Source: Desulfoluna sp.
Lineage (GTDB): Bacteria > Desulfobacterota > Desulfobacteria > Desulfobacterales > Desulfolunaceae
Reading direction: 5' to 3'
NCBI RefSeq assembly: GCF_030145185.1
Contig: NZ_JAQYWB010000019.1
Location: 23,476 to 87,475 of the forward strand
DNA: 64,000 nucleotides
A program made the position numbers and the translations under genes. The stretch's first letter is position 1, and every line of letters begins with the position of its first letter. The notes below the pieces were generated by a model. That model did not search any database, was not told where the DNA came from, and saw nothing but the letters and a program-made list of their open reading frames with translations. This document shows positions 44,265 through 53,273 of this stretch, piece by piece.

Positions 44265-44687
44265 TTAAAAATTGCCTTTCATGCGTTCCAAAAGCCGCAC
44301 CACCTGCTCTTTCTCCGGCTCGCTGAACCCGTAAAATGCCCGGCCAAGCAATTTGGCGGAGACATAGTCAAAATCGGGCTGCAACTCGTCTCCTGAAAGG
44401 CTCAGGGCAATGAGGGTCACCCGACTGTCAGAGGGATCATTTTGTTTTTCAACGTACCCGAGCTTCTCCAACTTATTCACAAGAGAGGTCAGGGTTGATT
44501 TGTCCCTGCCGATCCTGAGCGCCAGCTCTTTCATGGCCAGGGGGGACTCCCTGAAGAGATTAACGAGAATGGCCCCGTGGGAAGGAGCCAGTCCCTCAAT
44601 ACCCAGCTCTTTGAGCTTGCTCAGGATAAATGCGTTCGATTTTTCCCTGACCTGAGAGATCAGGGCGATAATGTGATCCGTCTTCAC
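44265..44687 (-). CDS. MarR family transcriptional regulator
   Basis: A 140-residue winged-helix regulator with the MarR core: LAPSHGAILVNLF, MKELALRIGRDKSTLTSLVNKLEKLGYVEK and the wing DPSDSRVTLIALS. Although the frame is open to an ATG at 44735, I choose the GTG at 44687: it has AAGGAG seven bases upstream, and a promoter -10 box occupies 44735-44740, so transcription starts inside the longer version. A ferredoxin-fusion oxidoreductase gene lies 82 bases beyond the promoter, also leftward. Confidence 0.9.
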   Translation of the reverse strand: MKTDHIIALISQVREKSNAFILSKLKELGIEGLAPSHGAILVNLFRESPLAMKELALRIGRDKSTLTSLVNKLEKLGYVEKQNDPSDSRVTLIALSLSGDELQPDFDYVSAKLLGRAFYGFSEPEKEQVVRLLERMKGNF

Positions 44688-44734
44688 TGTCGACTCCTTC
44701 GCGTCAATCCTTTGCGTCAATGCCTCTGCCCGCA

Positions 44735-44763
44735 TATATAATTTTACGTCAAACAGACGTCAA
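44735..44763 (-). promoter_or_regulatory. Promoter of the MarR gene with repeated TTGACGT boxes
   Basis: On the minus strand TTGACG (44763-44758), a 17-base spacer and TATATA (44740-44735) make a near-consensus sigma-70 promoter. The spacer contains a second TTTGACGT, giving two direct repeats ten bases apart that could bind the regulator itself. Confidence 0.7.
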
Positions 44764-44769
44764 GCGGTT

Positions 44770-45483
44770 TTACACATGGCAGCCCTCCCGTTCATATGAT
44801 GCCGCAGCGCCCTCGATAACAATTTCCACCGCGTGGTTCGGGCACACCGTGTAGCAGTCTCCACAGACATCGCATCTGACAGGATCAATCACGAATTGAT
44901 CCTGGTCCTGAGAGATCGCTTTAAAGGAGCAGTGGTCCATACATGCCCCACACCCAAGACAGGCATCTGTGATACGCATCCCCTGAAACGGAACCGGTTG
45001 CCCGCCAAAAGAAAAAGGGATTCGCAGCAACTTGTGGGACCGATGCGCCATGTCAAAATCAAAATCGTACACCTCTCCCCAGGCACGGTGGAGGCAAAAG
45101 GTGGTCATGGCCGGGTACCGTTCAATATCCATGACCCCAAGCTTGAACCTCTCATCTCCTTCACCCTTACCTCGAAGCGTTTCAAGAGCGACCTCCTTGA
45201 TGTCACCGGTCGCACGAATGGTATACCCCGGATCAAAACAGGGCATGCCTTCCTCATCATGACGAACCTGAGTGCTCGGGTACATGCCGCAGATAGACAC
45301 CTTTCCCGTCTCTTTCAGCTGTTTGTAAAAGGCCTTGGTGACCATGGTCCGAAAATACAGGCCTTCGTCATCGCAGGCAAACAGATGGGCGATCCGTGTT
45401 TGCGGGGTATCCTTGTCAAGCGTGGCAAAAACAAGGCAACCAATCCGATCAAATTTTCCGTAAATGTCCGTTATGTTCATCAT
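44770..45483 (-). CDS. Flavin/PNPOx-like split-barrel and two-cluster ferredoxin fusion
   Basis: A 237-residue fusion (start at ATG 45483; a GTG one codon upstream is also in frame). Residues about 5-130 resemble the pyridoxamine-5'-phosphate-oxidase split barrel (CLVFATLDKDTPQTR, LYFRTMVTKAFYKQL), a fold that binds FMN or F420. Residues about 170-225 hold two 4Fe-4S motifs: CLGCGACMDHC and CDVCGDCYTVCPNHA. It is probably an electron-transfer flavoprotein or flavin reductase whose partner is unknown. It lies next to a MarR gene, which may regulate it. Confidence 0.82.
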   Translation of the reverse strand: MMNITDIYGKFDRIGCLVFATLDKDTPQTRIAHLFACDDEGLYFRTMVTKAFYKQLKETGKVSICGMYPSTQVRHDEEGMPCFDPGYTIRATGDIKEVALETLRGKGEGDERFKLGVMDIERYPAMTTFCLHRAWGEVYDFDFDMAHRSHKLLRIPFSFGGQPVPFQGMRITDACLGCGACMDHCSFKAISQDQDQFVIDPVRCDVCGDCYTVCPNHAVEIVIEGAAASYEREGCHV

Positions 45484-45517
45484 CACTTCCCGTTTTTAAA
45501 TTCAGTGTATGCGGATG

Positions 45518-46873
45518 CTAAAAGGCAATCCCCAGGGCTAAAAACATCAAAAGACTGATCAGGCCACCGATCAAAGCAAAGGGCATCTGAGCCCTGACAT
45601 GGTCCATAACCGCCACCTCCGAGACTTTGGCGGCCAGAACGGTGGTATCGGAGATGGGGGAGCAGTGATCCCCGAAGACGGCCCCGGAGCTGCAGGCCCC
45701 GATCACCAGAGGAACGTTGACACCCAGGGCGACGGCCAGGGGGATCGAGAGGGGAACCAGAATAGAGAGGGTTCCGCCCCCTGTTCCGCTCATAAAAGAG
45801 ATAAGAGCACCGAAAACAAAAACCATGGCCGGTACGAAGGCTGGCGTCACATGCTGCCCGAACCCAGCCAGGTAAGCGCCCGTCCCCAATTGATTCAACA
45901 GATCGCTCAAAGCAAAAGAGAGGGTCAAAATCAGGGAAATCTCAAGATAAGAAGCCATCCCCTGGATGCACCACCTCATATACTCCTGGGTGTCTGCAAG
46001 ACCCTGGACCTTGTAGAAGGCGCCGGTCGCCATCAGTGTCAAAATGATTCCCGTAAAAATGGCGGTGGACCCGTCGCCGGTCAGAAGTACGAGCCCGGAA
46101 ATACCGGTGACAAAGAGCCCCAGGGGCAACAGCAAGTTAATGGCCTTCGGTTCCACGGTGCTCTGGGTGATTTCGGGGTGGGGTACGACCTCTTTGTCCC
46201 CAAGGTCCCGCCCTGCCGAAACCACGGATTTTCTCGTAACAATCGTAAAACCGACGATGAGAATGGAGACCATGGAATAGAGTTGAAACGGAACGGCCTG
46301 AAGCACGAAGCTGAAAGGATCGCCATGGATCACCCCCCTGGAGACCTGAACCCCGATTAACGCACCAAGAAAAGCCCCTGCACTGGTGGCGGGTAACAAA
46401 AACCCAACGGATGAGGCCGTGGAATCGAGTATATAGGACAGCTTTTCCCGGTCCCCTTGATACGTATCGAAGAAGGGTTTCATCGAGACCCCCCTGACCA
46501 CAATGGAGCATGTGGTATCAACGAACAGGATCATCCCAAGCAGATAAGCGAGGACTTCCGCCCCCCGTGCACTCTTCACCGCGTGTTGCTTTTCCGTCAG
46601 AAGCCGGACAAACCCTTTCACTCCCCCCGACTGCTCCAGCACATGAACCAGTGAGCCTGTCAACAAAACGAAAAGAATGGCCTTGGCAGACCCGCTGCTC
46701 TCAAACACAGAGGTGATGCTGTTGATTCCGGCAAAGAGGGTGCCGTGGGCCAGATCAAGCAGGACACCGCCTGCAAACACCCCGGCACACAGGGCCAGAA
46801 TAACGTTCCTGGAATAAAACGACAGGAGCAGGGTGAGCGTTACCGGGATCAAAGAAACCATGCCAGAATTCAT
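45518..46873 (-). CDS. NhaC-family Na+/H+ antiporter-like transporter
   Basis: A 451-residue inner-membrane transporter with about 12 hydrophobic helices. NhaC-type blocks are seen: ILFVDTTCSIVVRGVSMKPF (about 115-135), LLPATSAGAFLGALIGV and GACSSGAVFGDHCSPISDTTVLAA (about 385-408). NhaC family members exchange sodium or malate with protons; the exact cation cannot be assigned. It is 34 bases downstream of the ferredoxin-fusion gene on the same strand, in the order antiporter first, so the two may share a transcript. Confidence 0.9.
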   Translation of the reverse strand: MNSGMVSLIPVTLTLLLSFYSRNVILALCAGVFAGGVLLDLAHGTLFAGINSITSVFESSGSAKAILFVLLTGSLVHVLEQSGGVKGFVRLLTEKQHAVKSARGAEVLAYLLGMILFVDTTCSIVVRGVSMKPFFDTYQGDREKLSYILDSTASSVGFLLPATSAGAFLGALIGVQVSRGVIHGDPFSFVLQAVPFQLYSMVSILIVGFTIVTRKSVVSAGRDLGDKEVVPHPEITQSTVEPKAINLLLPLGLFVTGISGLVLLTGDGSTAIFTGIILTLMATGAFYKVQGLADTQEYMRWCIQGMASYLEISLILTLSFALSDLLNQLGTGAYLAGFGQHVTPAFVPAMVFVFGALISFMSGTGGGTLSILVPLSIPLAVALGVNVPLVIGACSSGAVFGDHCSPISDTTVLAAKVSEVAVMDHVRAQMPFALIGGLISLLMFLALGIAF

Positions 46874-47229
46874 ACGATTCGCCTTTTTGTGTCAGTCAGG
46901 CGCTCTGCATGATGCAAAGGCCCCTGTTAGGTTTGATATCAAACTAATTAAAAAAAACGTCACAACTGTTCAGCGTTACATAGGGGACATACCCCGGGTC
47001 CTTCTCGACATGTGACAGAGGGATACCGGAAGAGCCTACAAGCCACTTACAACAAGTGTAAATACGTCATTTTGATTGAAATAGATTTGCCACAGACGAA
47101 CGCAATACCAACGATCAAACCCTCCTCATCCTCCCAAAAGCCTGATAAAAGGACCGCTTCCCATTCCTTCGTTGCCCCACACTTGCTGTTGGGCAATATA
47201 GTTGGACATCAAACATATGTCAAATCATT

Positions 47230-47247
47230 TAGCCCGGATATTTCACG
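47230..47247. repeat. Solitary family-1 end
   Basis: The 18 bases TAGCCCGGATATTTCACG equal the end of the element at 63858. No second end was found within 200 bases on either side. Confidence 0.6.
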
Positions 47248-47287
47248 TCCCGGCTCTCCCCAGAATACGGGACGGCCTCTGCCAAAC

Positions 47288-47325
47288 AAAAACCCCCGTT
47301 GATCCATGCTCAACGAGGGTTTTTG
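47288..47325 (-). terminator. Terminator downstream of the FKBP gene
   Basis: AAAAACCCCCGTTGA pairs with TCAACGAGGGTTTTT across a seven-base loop with T runs on both strands. It lies about 75 bases past the FKBP stop codon and ends the leftward transcript. Confidence 0.85.
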
Positions 47326-47400
47326 CTTAAACGTCCTGGCCACGGGACCTGCGCATTGTATTCACTGCGTGGTGTTGCCGGGCAAAGCGGGTGCTGCGTG

Positions 47401-48018
47401 CTACCCGAGAACCTTGATCAGCTCCACGGTGAAGCAAAGGGTAGCGTGGGGAGCGATGGCATCGCCGGCGCCCTGGGCACCGTAACCGATGGATGCGGGA
47501 ATCACCAGCTCGTACTTGGCGCCTTCCTTCATCAGCTGAAGAGCTTCCTGCCATCCCTCAATCACACCGTTGACAGGAAAGGTGGCGGGCTGCTCCCGCT
47601 TGTAAGAGCTGTCGAAGACGGAACCGTCCAAGAGGCGGCCTTCGTAGTGAACCGTGACCTGATCTTTGGAGCTGGGGCTCTTGCCGGAGCCCTCTTCCAC
47701 CACGGTGTACTGAAGACCGGATTCGGTCACAACCACGCCCTCTTTTTTGGCGTTTTCGCCGAGAAACTTGCGGCCTTCAGCGCGATTTTTGTCCCCCACT
47801 TCGCTCTGGGCTTTCTGAGCCTCTTCCTGGAGCATCTGCTGGAAAGCCATCATCACCTGCTGCATCTCACCGGGAGGCATGGTGGGTTGCTCGCCTCGCA
47901 TGGCAGCTTTAAAGGAGTCGCAAAAAATCTCCGCGTCAATGTCAAAGCCTTTGTGCTTGAAGTCGCCGCCGATGCTCTGGGCAAGGATATAGCTCACTTT
48001 TTTGAAATCTACGACCAT
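47401..48018 (-). CDS. FKBP-type peptidyl-prolyl isomerase (FklB/FkpA-like)
   Basis: A 205-residue prolyl isomerase with an N-terminal helical dimerisation part (residues about 1-90, SYILAQSIGGDFKHKGFDID to QQMLQEEAQKAQ) and a C-terminal FKBP domain (about 95-205). Active-site features include VTVHYEGRLLDGSVFDSSY, NGVIEGWQEALQLM and IPASIGYGAQG. No signal peptide is seen, so it is more likely cytoplasmic like FklB than periplasmic like FkpA. It has its own AAGGTGG ribosome-binding site. Confidence 0.93.
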   Translation of the reverse strand: MVVDFKKVSYILAQSIGGDFKHKGFDIDAEIFCDSFKAAMRGEQPTMPPGEMQQVMMAFQQMLQEEAQKAQSEVGDKNRAEGRKFLGENAKKEGVVVTESGLQYTVVEEGSGKSPSSKDQVTVHYEGRLLDGSVFDSSYKREQPATFPVNGVIEGWQEALQLMKEGAKYELVIPASIGYGAQGAGDAIAPHATLCFTVELIKVLG

Positions 48019-48180
48019 GGGTCTACCACCTTCTGTTTTGTCTTTGAGTTGTCGGTTTCATGCATAAAAAACGGCTGGGATTGCAGTTTGGCAATCGCAG
48101 CCGCCGATGACTCTATCACATTTTTTTTCTTTCTGCACCCTCAGGGCTTCGCCGCAGACAAGGCCGCAGGAGGCCTCTTT

Positions 48181-48834
48181 TTAAAAACCCAGATCGGCGT
48201 TAATAAGGATGATCTTCACCCGGCCTTTGGGAAATGATTTTTCCATGATGGACCAGCTGTTGCAAATACGGTCCGGGCTTTTGCAGTCATGGCAGATGCC
48301 CGTTTTGGCGCAGGGGGTTTTCTTATCCAGACGCATGGCATTAACCGGAGCCGCATAATTCTTCACGCGGTCCATGGCGGATTCCAGGTCGGGAACAATT
48401 TTATTTCGCCCCACCAGGACAATCACCTCTTTGGGGCCGAAGGTGAGAGCGGCGATCCGATTGCCAATCATATCCAGGTTAACGAGATAGCCGTCTTCGG
48501 CGAGGGCGTTGGTGCCGGTGACGTAAAGATCGGAGAGGAGGGACTGCCTTCGCCTCTCAAGGCCCTCTTCCGGGGTGAAATTTTTATCATAGGTATCCAG
48601 CACCTCAAGGCCTGCGGTGTTCTTCAACATCTCGTAGAGCCCCGTCTCCACATGGGTCAGGGAACCGCCCCAGGAGATGGTTTTCCCGTCTGATTTGGCA
48701 AGAATCTCTTCTTTTACGATGCCTTGAACATCTTCCGGCGCATCTGCGATAAACACGGTAAAGTTATTCTCTTCAAGGCGCGCCTTTACAGAGTCCAGGC
48801 GCGTTCTCCAATAGGTATCAATGGGATTCTTCAT
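48181..48834 (-). CDS. LUD-domain protein (LutC/YkgG-like)
   Basis: A 217-residue protein of the LUD family. LutC-type proteins belong to the LutABC lactate-oxidation complex, but single LUD proteins occur widely in anaerobes. Blocks such as ISWGGSLTHVETGLYEML, SDLYVTGTNALAEDGYLVN and NRIAALTFGPKEVIVLVGRNK fit the fold. A C-terminal Cys cluster, CAKTGICHDCKSPDRIC near residue 180, is present and could bind an Fe-S cluster, as in other standalone members. No lutA or lutB is adjacent. Confidence 0.85.
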   Translation of the reverse strand: MKNPIDTYWRTRLDSVKARLEENNFTVFIADAPEDVQGIVKEEILAKSDGKTISWGGSLTHVETGLYEMLKNTAGLEVLDTYDKNFTPEEGLERRRQSLLSDLYVTGTNALAEDGYLVNLDMIGNRIAALTFGPKEVIVLVGRNKIVPDLESAMDRVKNYAAPVNAMRLDKKTPCAKTGICHDCKSPDRICNSWSIMEKSFPKGRVKIILINADLGF

Positions 48835-49244
48835 CGTCTCTCCTCGGGTGGCAGGTCAATACCTGTAAAAGGGACCCGCCGTTTCTTGTTTTTTTAAGGC
48901 AGGAACATTCTATTGCTATCAGGGTAAGATCCGGCCCGCAAGGGGAAGCCGCTTCAAAAAACCAGGTGCCAGAACATCCCCGATATAACGTCTGCCACTC
49001 CAGCTATCATTGATAGTTTTGTAGACCATTTTTACCACATACTAAAAAGTGCTTGACCTCGTTTCAGGCCGTTGGGTAAGTATAGTTTCTTATGCTTTCG
49101 CCACGGTTCACGGCACATCTTTAAGGTTTCAAGCATATCCAGAGTAATGGCAGTACCCTGGCCTCGGTGACCCCCGAGGCCCTCAGAAGGTGAGGAGTTT
49201 TTTATGTGCAAGGACGTCAGGCAATATTCTTGGGAGGTAGCGGT
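48835..49244. other. Intergenic region upstream of the glycosyltransferase pair
   Basis: About 410 bases without a gene. CTATCA-T-TGATAG at 49004-49016 is a perfect 13-base palindrome and a possible operator. A TTGACC at 49052 has no well-spaced partner. Confidence 0.4.
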
Positions 49245-50498
49245 ATGACCTGTGATTCAAATCGCCCCTTACGTATCTGTATCATCAGTTACCGCAGCAA
49301 TCCCCATTGCGGCGGCCAGGGTGTCTATGTGAGGAACCTCGCAAGCGCCCTCACGGAACTGGGACACCACGTAGAAGTGGTTGCCGGGCCTCCGGACCCC
49401 CTCCTGAATTCGACGGCCAAACTCACCATGCTGGATTGCCTGGATCTCTACAACGCGGAAAATCCCTTCAGAACGCCCACCGCCAGAGAGCTGTGTAACC
49501 CCATCAATCTCCTGGAATGGCTCAGTATTTCCACCATGGGTTACCCGGAGCCCAAGACCTTTGGGTACCGGGCCTACAATCACCTGAAGAACCGCGTCGA
49601 CGAATTTGACATCATCCACGACAACCAGAGCCTCTCCTATGGAATCTGGGCCCTGAGCCGCAAGGTCCCCACCGTAGCCACCATCCACCATCCGATCACA
49701 CGGGATCGCCAGATCGCGATACGCAGTGTACGAAGCTTCTGGAAGAAACTGAAACACCTCAGATGGTACTCCTTCATCGGCATGCAGAAACGCGTGGTCA
49801 AAAGACTGCCCAAGTTCATCACGGTCTCCGAGTTCTCCAAAACGGATATCCACGCAGAGTTCAACGTTCCGGCAGACCGGTTCCACGTGGTGCCCAACGG
49901 CATCAACACCGAGCTCTTTTATCCCCTGCCCCACATCCAGCGAGAGCCGAACCGTCTCATCGTCACCAACAGCGCGGACACCCCTTTAAAAGGACTCTAC
50001 TATCTCCTCCAGGCGGTACACGCGATCAGCCAAGAGCGGGACATCCGCCTCACCGTCATCGGCACCCCCAAAGAGGGCGGCGGCATCGAAAAGCTGGTGA
50101 AGAAGCTGGATATCGGCCACCTCATCGATTTCACCAGCCGGGTCTCCAACGAGGAGTTCCGGGAACATTACGCCAAGGCCTCCATCGCCGTGGTGCCCTC
50201 CGTTTATGAGGGGTTCGGCCTGCCCGTGGGTGAAGCCATGGCCAGCGGGATTCCAGTCATCAGCACCACCGGAGGAGCTCTCCCCGAAGTGGCCGGAGAT
50301 GCGGCCATGATGGTCCCGCCCGAGAATCCAGAGGCCCTTGCCAAGGCCATCTGCGAACTTTTCGATAACCCCGAGAAGGCAAAAAAACTGGGTGAGGCGG
50401 GCTACAAGCGTGTTCACGAGCAGTTCACATGGAAAAATGCCGCAGAACAGACCGTGGCAGCATACAGGGAGGCCATCCGTGATTACCGTAAGATTTAA
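49245..50498 (+). CDS. GT4-family glycosyltransferase
   Basis: A 417-residue GT-B retaining glycosyltransferase. The N-terminal acceptor domain begins RICIISYRSNPHCGGQGVYV, the donor domain has HVVPNGINTELFYP near 215 and the E-x7-E signature VVPSVYEGFGLPVGEAMASG near residue 315. It presumably builds a glycolipid or surface polysaccharide. The ATG at 49245 is preceded by GGGAGG; thirteen upstream codons are open but unsupported. It overlaps the following methyltransferase gene by 20 bases. Confidence 0.9.
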   Translation: MTCDSNRPLRICIISYRSNPHCGGQGVYVRNLASALTELGHHVEVVAGPPDPLLNSTAKLTMLDCLDLYNAENPFRTPTARELCNPINLLEWLSISTMGYPEPKTFGYRAYNHLKNRVDEFDIIHDNQSLSYGIWALSRKVPTVATIHHPITRDRQIAIRSVRSFWKKLKHLRWYSFIGMQKRVVKRLPKFITVSEFSKTDIHAEFNVPADRFHVVPNGINTELFYPLPHIQREPNRLIVTNSADTPLKGLYYLLQAVHAISQERDIRLTVIGTPKEGGGIEKLVKKLDIGHLIDFTSRVSNEEFREHYAKASIAVVPSVYEGFGLPVGEAMASGIPVISTTGGALPEVAGDAAMMVPPENPEALAKAICELFDNPEKAKKLGEAGYKRVHEQFTWKNAAEQTVAAYREAIRDYRKI

Positions 50499-51192
50499 TA
50501 TTTTAGACATCAAGCCCGGCTATCGTATCCTGGACATTGGCTGCGGCCCCGGCCGCCACATCAGCGCCGCCTACGAGTACGAAAAGGTCACCGCCATCGG
50601 GGCTGACCTCTCCCACGAAGACCTGCAACAAGGGGTTAAAAGGCTTCAGTTTCATGATCACCTGGGCGCCCACAAAGGGGGTTCCTGGGCCTTTACCATG
50701 GCAGACATCACCAACCTCCCCTTTGCCGACGACAGCTTTGATGTGGTCCTCTGCTCAGAGGTGATGGAACACATCCCCACCGACGATGTGGCCGCCAAAG
50801 AGATCCTGAGGGTCTTAAAACCCGGGCATAACCTCGTGGTCACCGTCCCCCGCTTCTGGCCCGAGAAGATCTGCTGGCTCCTCTCCGATGAATACTTCAA
50901 CGCCAACATGGGTCACGTCCGTATTTATAAGAAAAAGCCCCTGGTAAAACTCATCGAAAAACAGGGTGCCACCTACTGGAACGCCCACCATGCTCACAGC
51001 ATCCACGCCCCTTACTGGTGGCTGAAATGCCTGGTCGGCCCCACCCGGACCGATCACTGGGCGGTCAACCTGTACAAACGATTTCTGGAGTGGGACATCC
51101 TCTCTCAGCCTAAAATCACCAAGTTCATGGACCGGCTCCTGAACCCGGTCATGGGCAAGAGCCTGGTGGTCTACTTTACCAAAGACAAATAA
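50479..51192 (+). CDS. Class I SAM-dependent methyltransferase
   Basis: A 237-residue methyltransferase starting at GTG 50479, which lies inside the end of the glycosyltransferase gene and is preceded by GGGAGG. Motif I ILDIGCGPGRHISAA is near residue 17 and SFDVVLCSEVMEHIP near 85, with VLKPGHNLVVTVP following. The C-terminal part (about 150-237) has extra aromatic-rich helices found in glycan or lipid methyltransferases. Its overlap with the glycosyltransferase suggests modification of the same product. Confidence 0.88.
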   Translation: MITVRFNILDIKPGYRILDIGCGPGRHISAAYEYEKVTAIGADLSHEDLQQGVKRLQFHDHLGAHKGGSWAFTMADITNLPFADDSFDVVLCSEVMEHIPTDDVAAKEILRVLKPGHNLVVTVPRFWPEKICWLLSDEYFNANMGHVRIYKKKPLVKLIEKQGATYWNAHHAHSIHAPYWWLKCLVGPTRTDHWAVNLYKRFLEWDILSQPKITKFMDRLLNPVMGKSLVVYFTKDK

Positions 51193-51253
51193 GCAGGGAA
51201 GCCATGCCCCATGCAGCCTCTGCAGGCGTGCAGGGCAGCGCCCCGTTCGATAA

Positions 51254-51289
51254 AAAAAGAGCGTGATTCAAACGAATCACGCTCTTTTT
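51254..51289. terminator. Terminator after the glycosyltransferase operon
   Basis: AAAAAGAGCGTGATTC pairs perfectly with GAATCACGCTCTTTTT across a four-base loop, with A and T runs on the two sides. It can serve the plus-strand operon and the minus-strand GNAT gene. Confidence 0.9.
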
Positions 51290-51423
51290 GTTTGTGTAGG
51301 GGATGTCACGCCGGCCATGGAAAGAGCAATAGGCCATCGGCAATAGGGGCGGGGTCTTTTTCAATGGCCGAAACGATGCTCTCTGCCCCGTCCTCTTTAT
51401 TGCTGAGTAATGAGAACTCCTGA

Positions 51424-52275
51424 TCAGCCAAGCTCCAACGACGTCAGTCCATAGATCCCAGAAAGCGGCAGGGGAGGAGGCGCTCCGTGGTACATGCGCA
51501 CCGTCTCCTTCACAGGCTCCAACCCGAATTCTCTGGCGAGATCCAGGGCATTGGGATTGGTATCCGGCATGTCTATATAGACCGGTCCTTCGCCACCATA
51601 GGCTTTAAGGGCGTTGTAAAGCCGGTGAGCGTGGGCCGGGTTCACGGCAAAGAGAGGACCGATGCGAAAACCATCCCAGGCCTGGCGCAGGACACCGTAA
51701 CCGGCCAAGTGACCGTCCTGAAGAATCCCTAAAGCGATGACCCCGGGCCGCGTAATCCAGGAGGCGAGAAAAGATTCGCGCTGACCGTAAAAAAAAGTCG
51801 TATCAAAGGCCACCACGCGATCAAAAGGGATATCGGTGAGGGGCAGCAGGTAAGGGTCCGATTGAAGCACGCCCCCGGCATCCCCGCGGTAGCGGATCAC
51901 GCGATGGGCGGTCTTGAACCCCATTTTTTCATATTTGGCTTCACAGGAAGAGGCGGTGTTCAGGCCCACCGTGCAATCGGACAAGGCATCCATGCCCTGG
52001 CGCCACACCACGCGCCCCACCCCCATCCCCCGGCAATCCGGCCGGACCAGATAAAAGCCTATAAAACCAATTCGGGTCGCGTATCGAACGGAGGAGAGAA
52101 TCGCCACCGGTTCGCCATCCACTTCGGCCATCCAGAACCCTTCCGGGTCGCAGGCGTAAAAACAGGCCCCGTCATGAATCCCCGGGTTCCACCCTTCCTG
52201 ACCGGCCCACGAAATAGCAAGGGCCAGCTCTTCCTGCTCCATCCGGCGTATGGTCGTCTGTTCCTGCGTCATCAT
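51424..52275 (-). CDS. GNAT-family N-acetyltransferase
   Basis: A 283-residue two-part GNAT protein. The N-terminal acetyltransferase fold carries the acetyl-CoA loop VRPDCRGMGVGRVVWRQGM (residues about 77-95). From about 150 a second GNAT-like (Acetyltransf_18) half follows (GHLAGYGVLRQAWDGFRIG). GGAGG sits close to the double ATG, so either Met may start. The acceptor is unknown. Confidence 0.87.
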   Translation of the reverse strand: MMTQEQTTIRRMEQEELALAISWAGQEGWNPGIHDGACFYACDPEGFWMAEVDGEPVAILSSVRYATRIGFIGFYLVRPDCRGMGVGRVVWRQGMDALSDCTVGLNTASSCEAKYEKMGFKTAHRVIRYRGDAGGVLQSDPYLLPLTDIPFDRVVAFDTTFFYGQRESFLASWITRPGVIALGILQDGHLAGYGVLRQAWDGFRIGPLFAVNPAHAHRLYNALKAYGGEGPVYIDMPDTNPNALDLAREFGLEPVKETVRMYHGAPPPLPLSGIYGLTSLELG

Positions 52276-52367
52276 CCTCCCTCCACTCTCGCCAACGGGT
52301 TCTGATGTCGGGTTGCTCTGATCTCCTCCCCGGGCGGCATGGGCACAGCCGCGCTTACTTTGAACAG

Positions 52368-53051
52368 TTAGTTTATCCCATTTTGCCGCAGATGATCAAT
52401 CGCAATATCCACACGGTGTGCCTTTTCAACGGCATGGACGGTCTCTCGAAGAAACTCCATTGCACCGATGAGTATCAATGTATAGCCGAGAAGCTCCGTC
52501 CCTTCTTCCACCGCATTCTTCACGACCCGCATGTACCCATCCCCCATAATCGCTCTCCAGAGCACCTGCCAGCCAAAGAGCCTCGAAAAAACAAAGACCG
52601 TCATAAAACCCCCGGCCATCAGCCCAAAGCTTGACCTGCCCAAAAAATCGTGGAGGGAAGCCCTCAACCCATCAGGATATCGTCCGGCCCGGGTGATAGC
52701 AGAAAAAGCGGTGACCACAGCCAGAAGCTGCCAGGCGCCGTCAAAAAAACATCGGTCCAGATAAAAATCAAATTCCCGTATGCAGGCGATGCTTGCAGCG
52801 CCCGCCAAAAGCGCGACAAGGGGGCCCCGGGAGGGATCCCGCTGACCCGATAAACAGACACATATAAGGGTAAAAAAAAGGGCCGTGACCTGAAGATATT
52901 CCAGGACCGAATTCTCACTGAAAAGAGAGCTCAGATCCGTATAGACCGCTTCCCAAATAATACAAAGAGCCATCCCTCCTGTCAGGAAGGCATAAAATAA
53001 ACACCAGGCGACAGTTCGAAAAAAGAGATTCGAAAGGATATTTTTTATCAT
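52368..53051 (-). CDS. Multi-pass membrane protein of unknown function
   Basis: A 227-residue protein with about five or six hydrophobic segments (residues about 12-35, 49-67, 73-90, 105-122, 135-155 and 180-197). No transporter or enzyme motif was recognised. The start is uncertain: an ATG at 53051 is preceded only by a weak AGGT, and a GTG at 53087 is also in frame. It lies between the GNAT gene and the efflux operon with no obvious partner. Confidence 0.65.
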   Translation of the reverse strand: MIKNILSNLFFRTVAWCLFYAFLTGGMALCIIWEAVYTDLSSLFSENSVLEYLQVTALFFTLICVCLSGQRDPSRGPLVALLAGAASIACIREFDFYLDRCFFDGAWQLLAVVTAFSAITRAGRYPDGLRASLHDFLGRSSFGLMAGGFMTVFVFSRLFGWQVLWRAIMGDGYMRVVKNAVEEGTELLGYTLILIGAMEFLRETVHAVEKAHRVDIAIDHLRQNGIN

Positions 53052-53273
53052 GGATAGATACCTGTCATTATTATATTTACCGAACACACTATATCATATT
53101 CAGACTCCAGGCGGGCATCATTATTTACTGAAGCAGGGAGGGGCCAAAATCACAGCCCCTCCCTGGTCGCTAAGGAGACTTACCTTCCGAAAGGCTGTTC
53201 AGACCTTTCGAAACCGAACGACGAGGGCCGAAAAGGCTCTCGTCAAATTGAAAATCGCTGATACAAATCAACG

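Larger units (their letters stand above)
46874..47400. other. Intergenic region with a single family-1 end
   Basis: About 530 bases without a supported gene. TAGCCCGGATATTTCACG at 47230-47247 is a lone family-1 end, and a terminator hairpin lies at 47288-47325. Confidence 0.45.
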
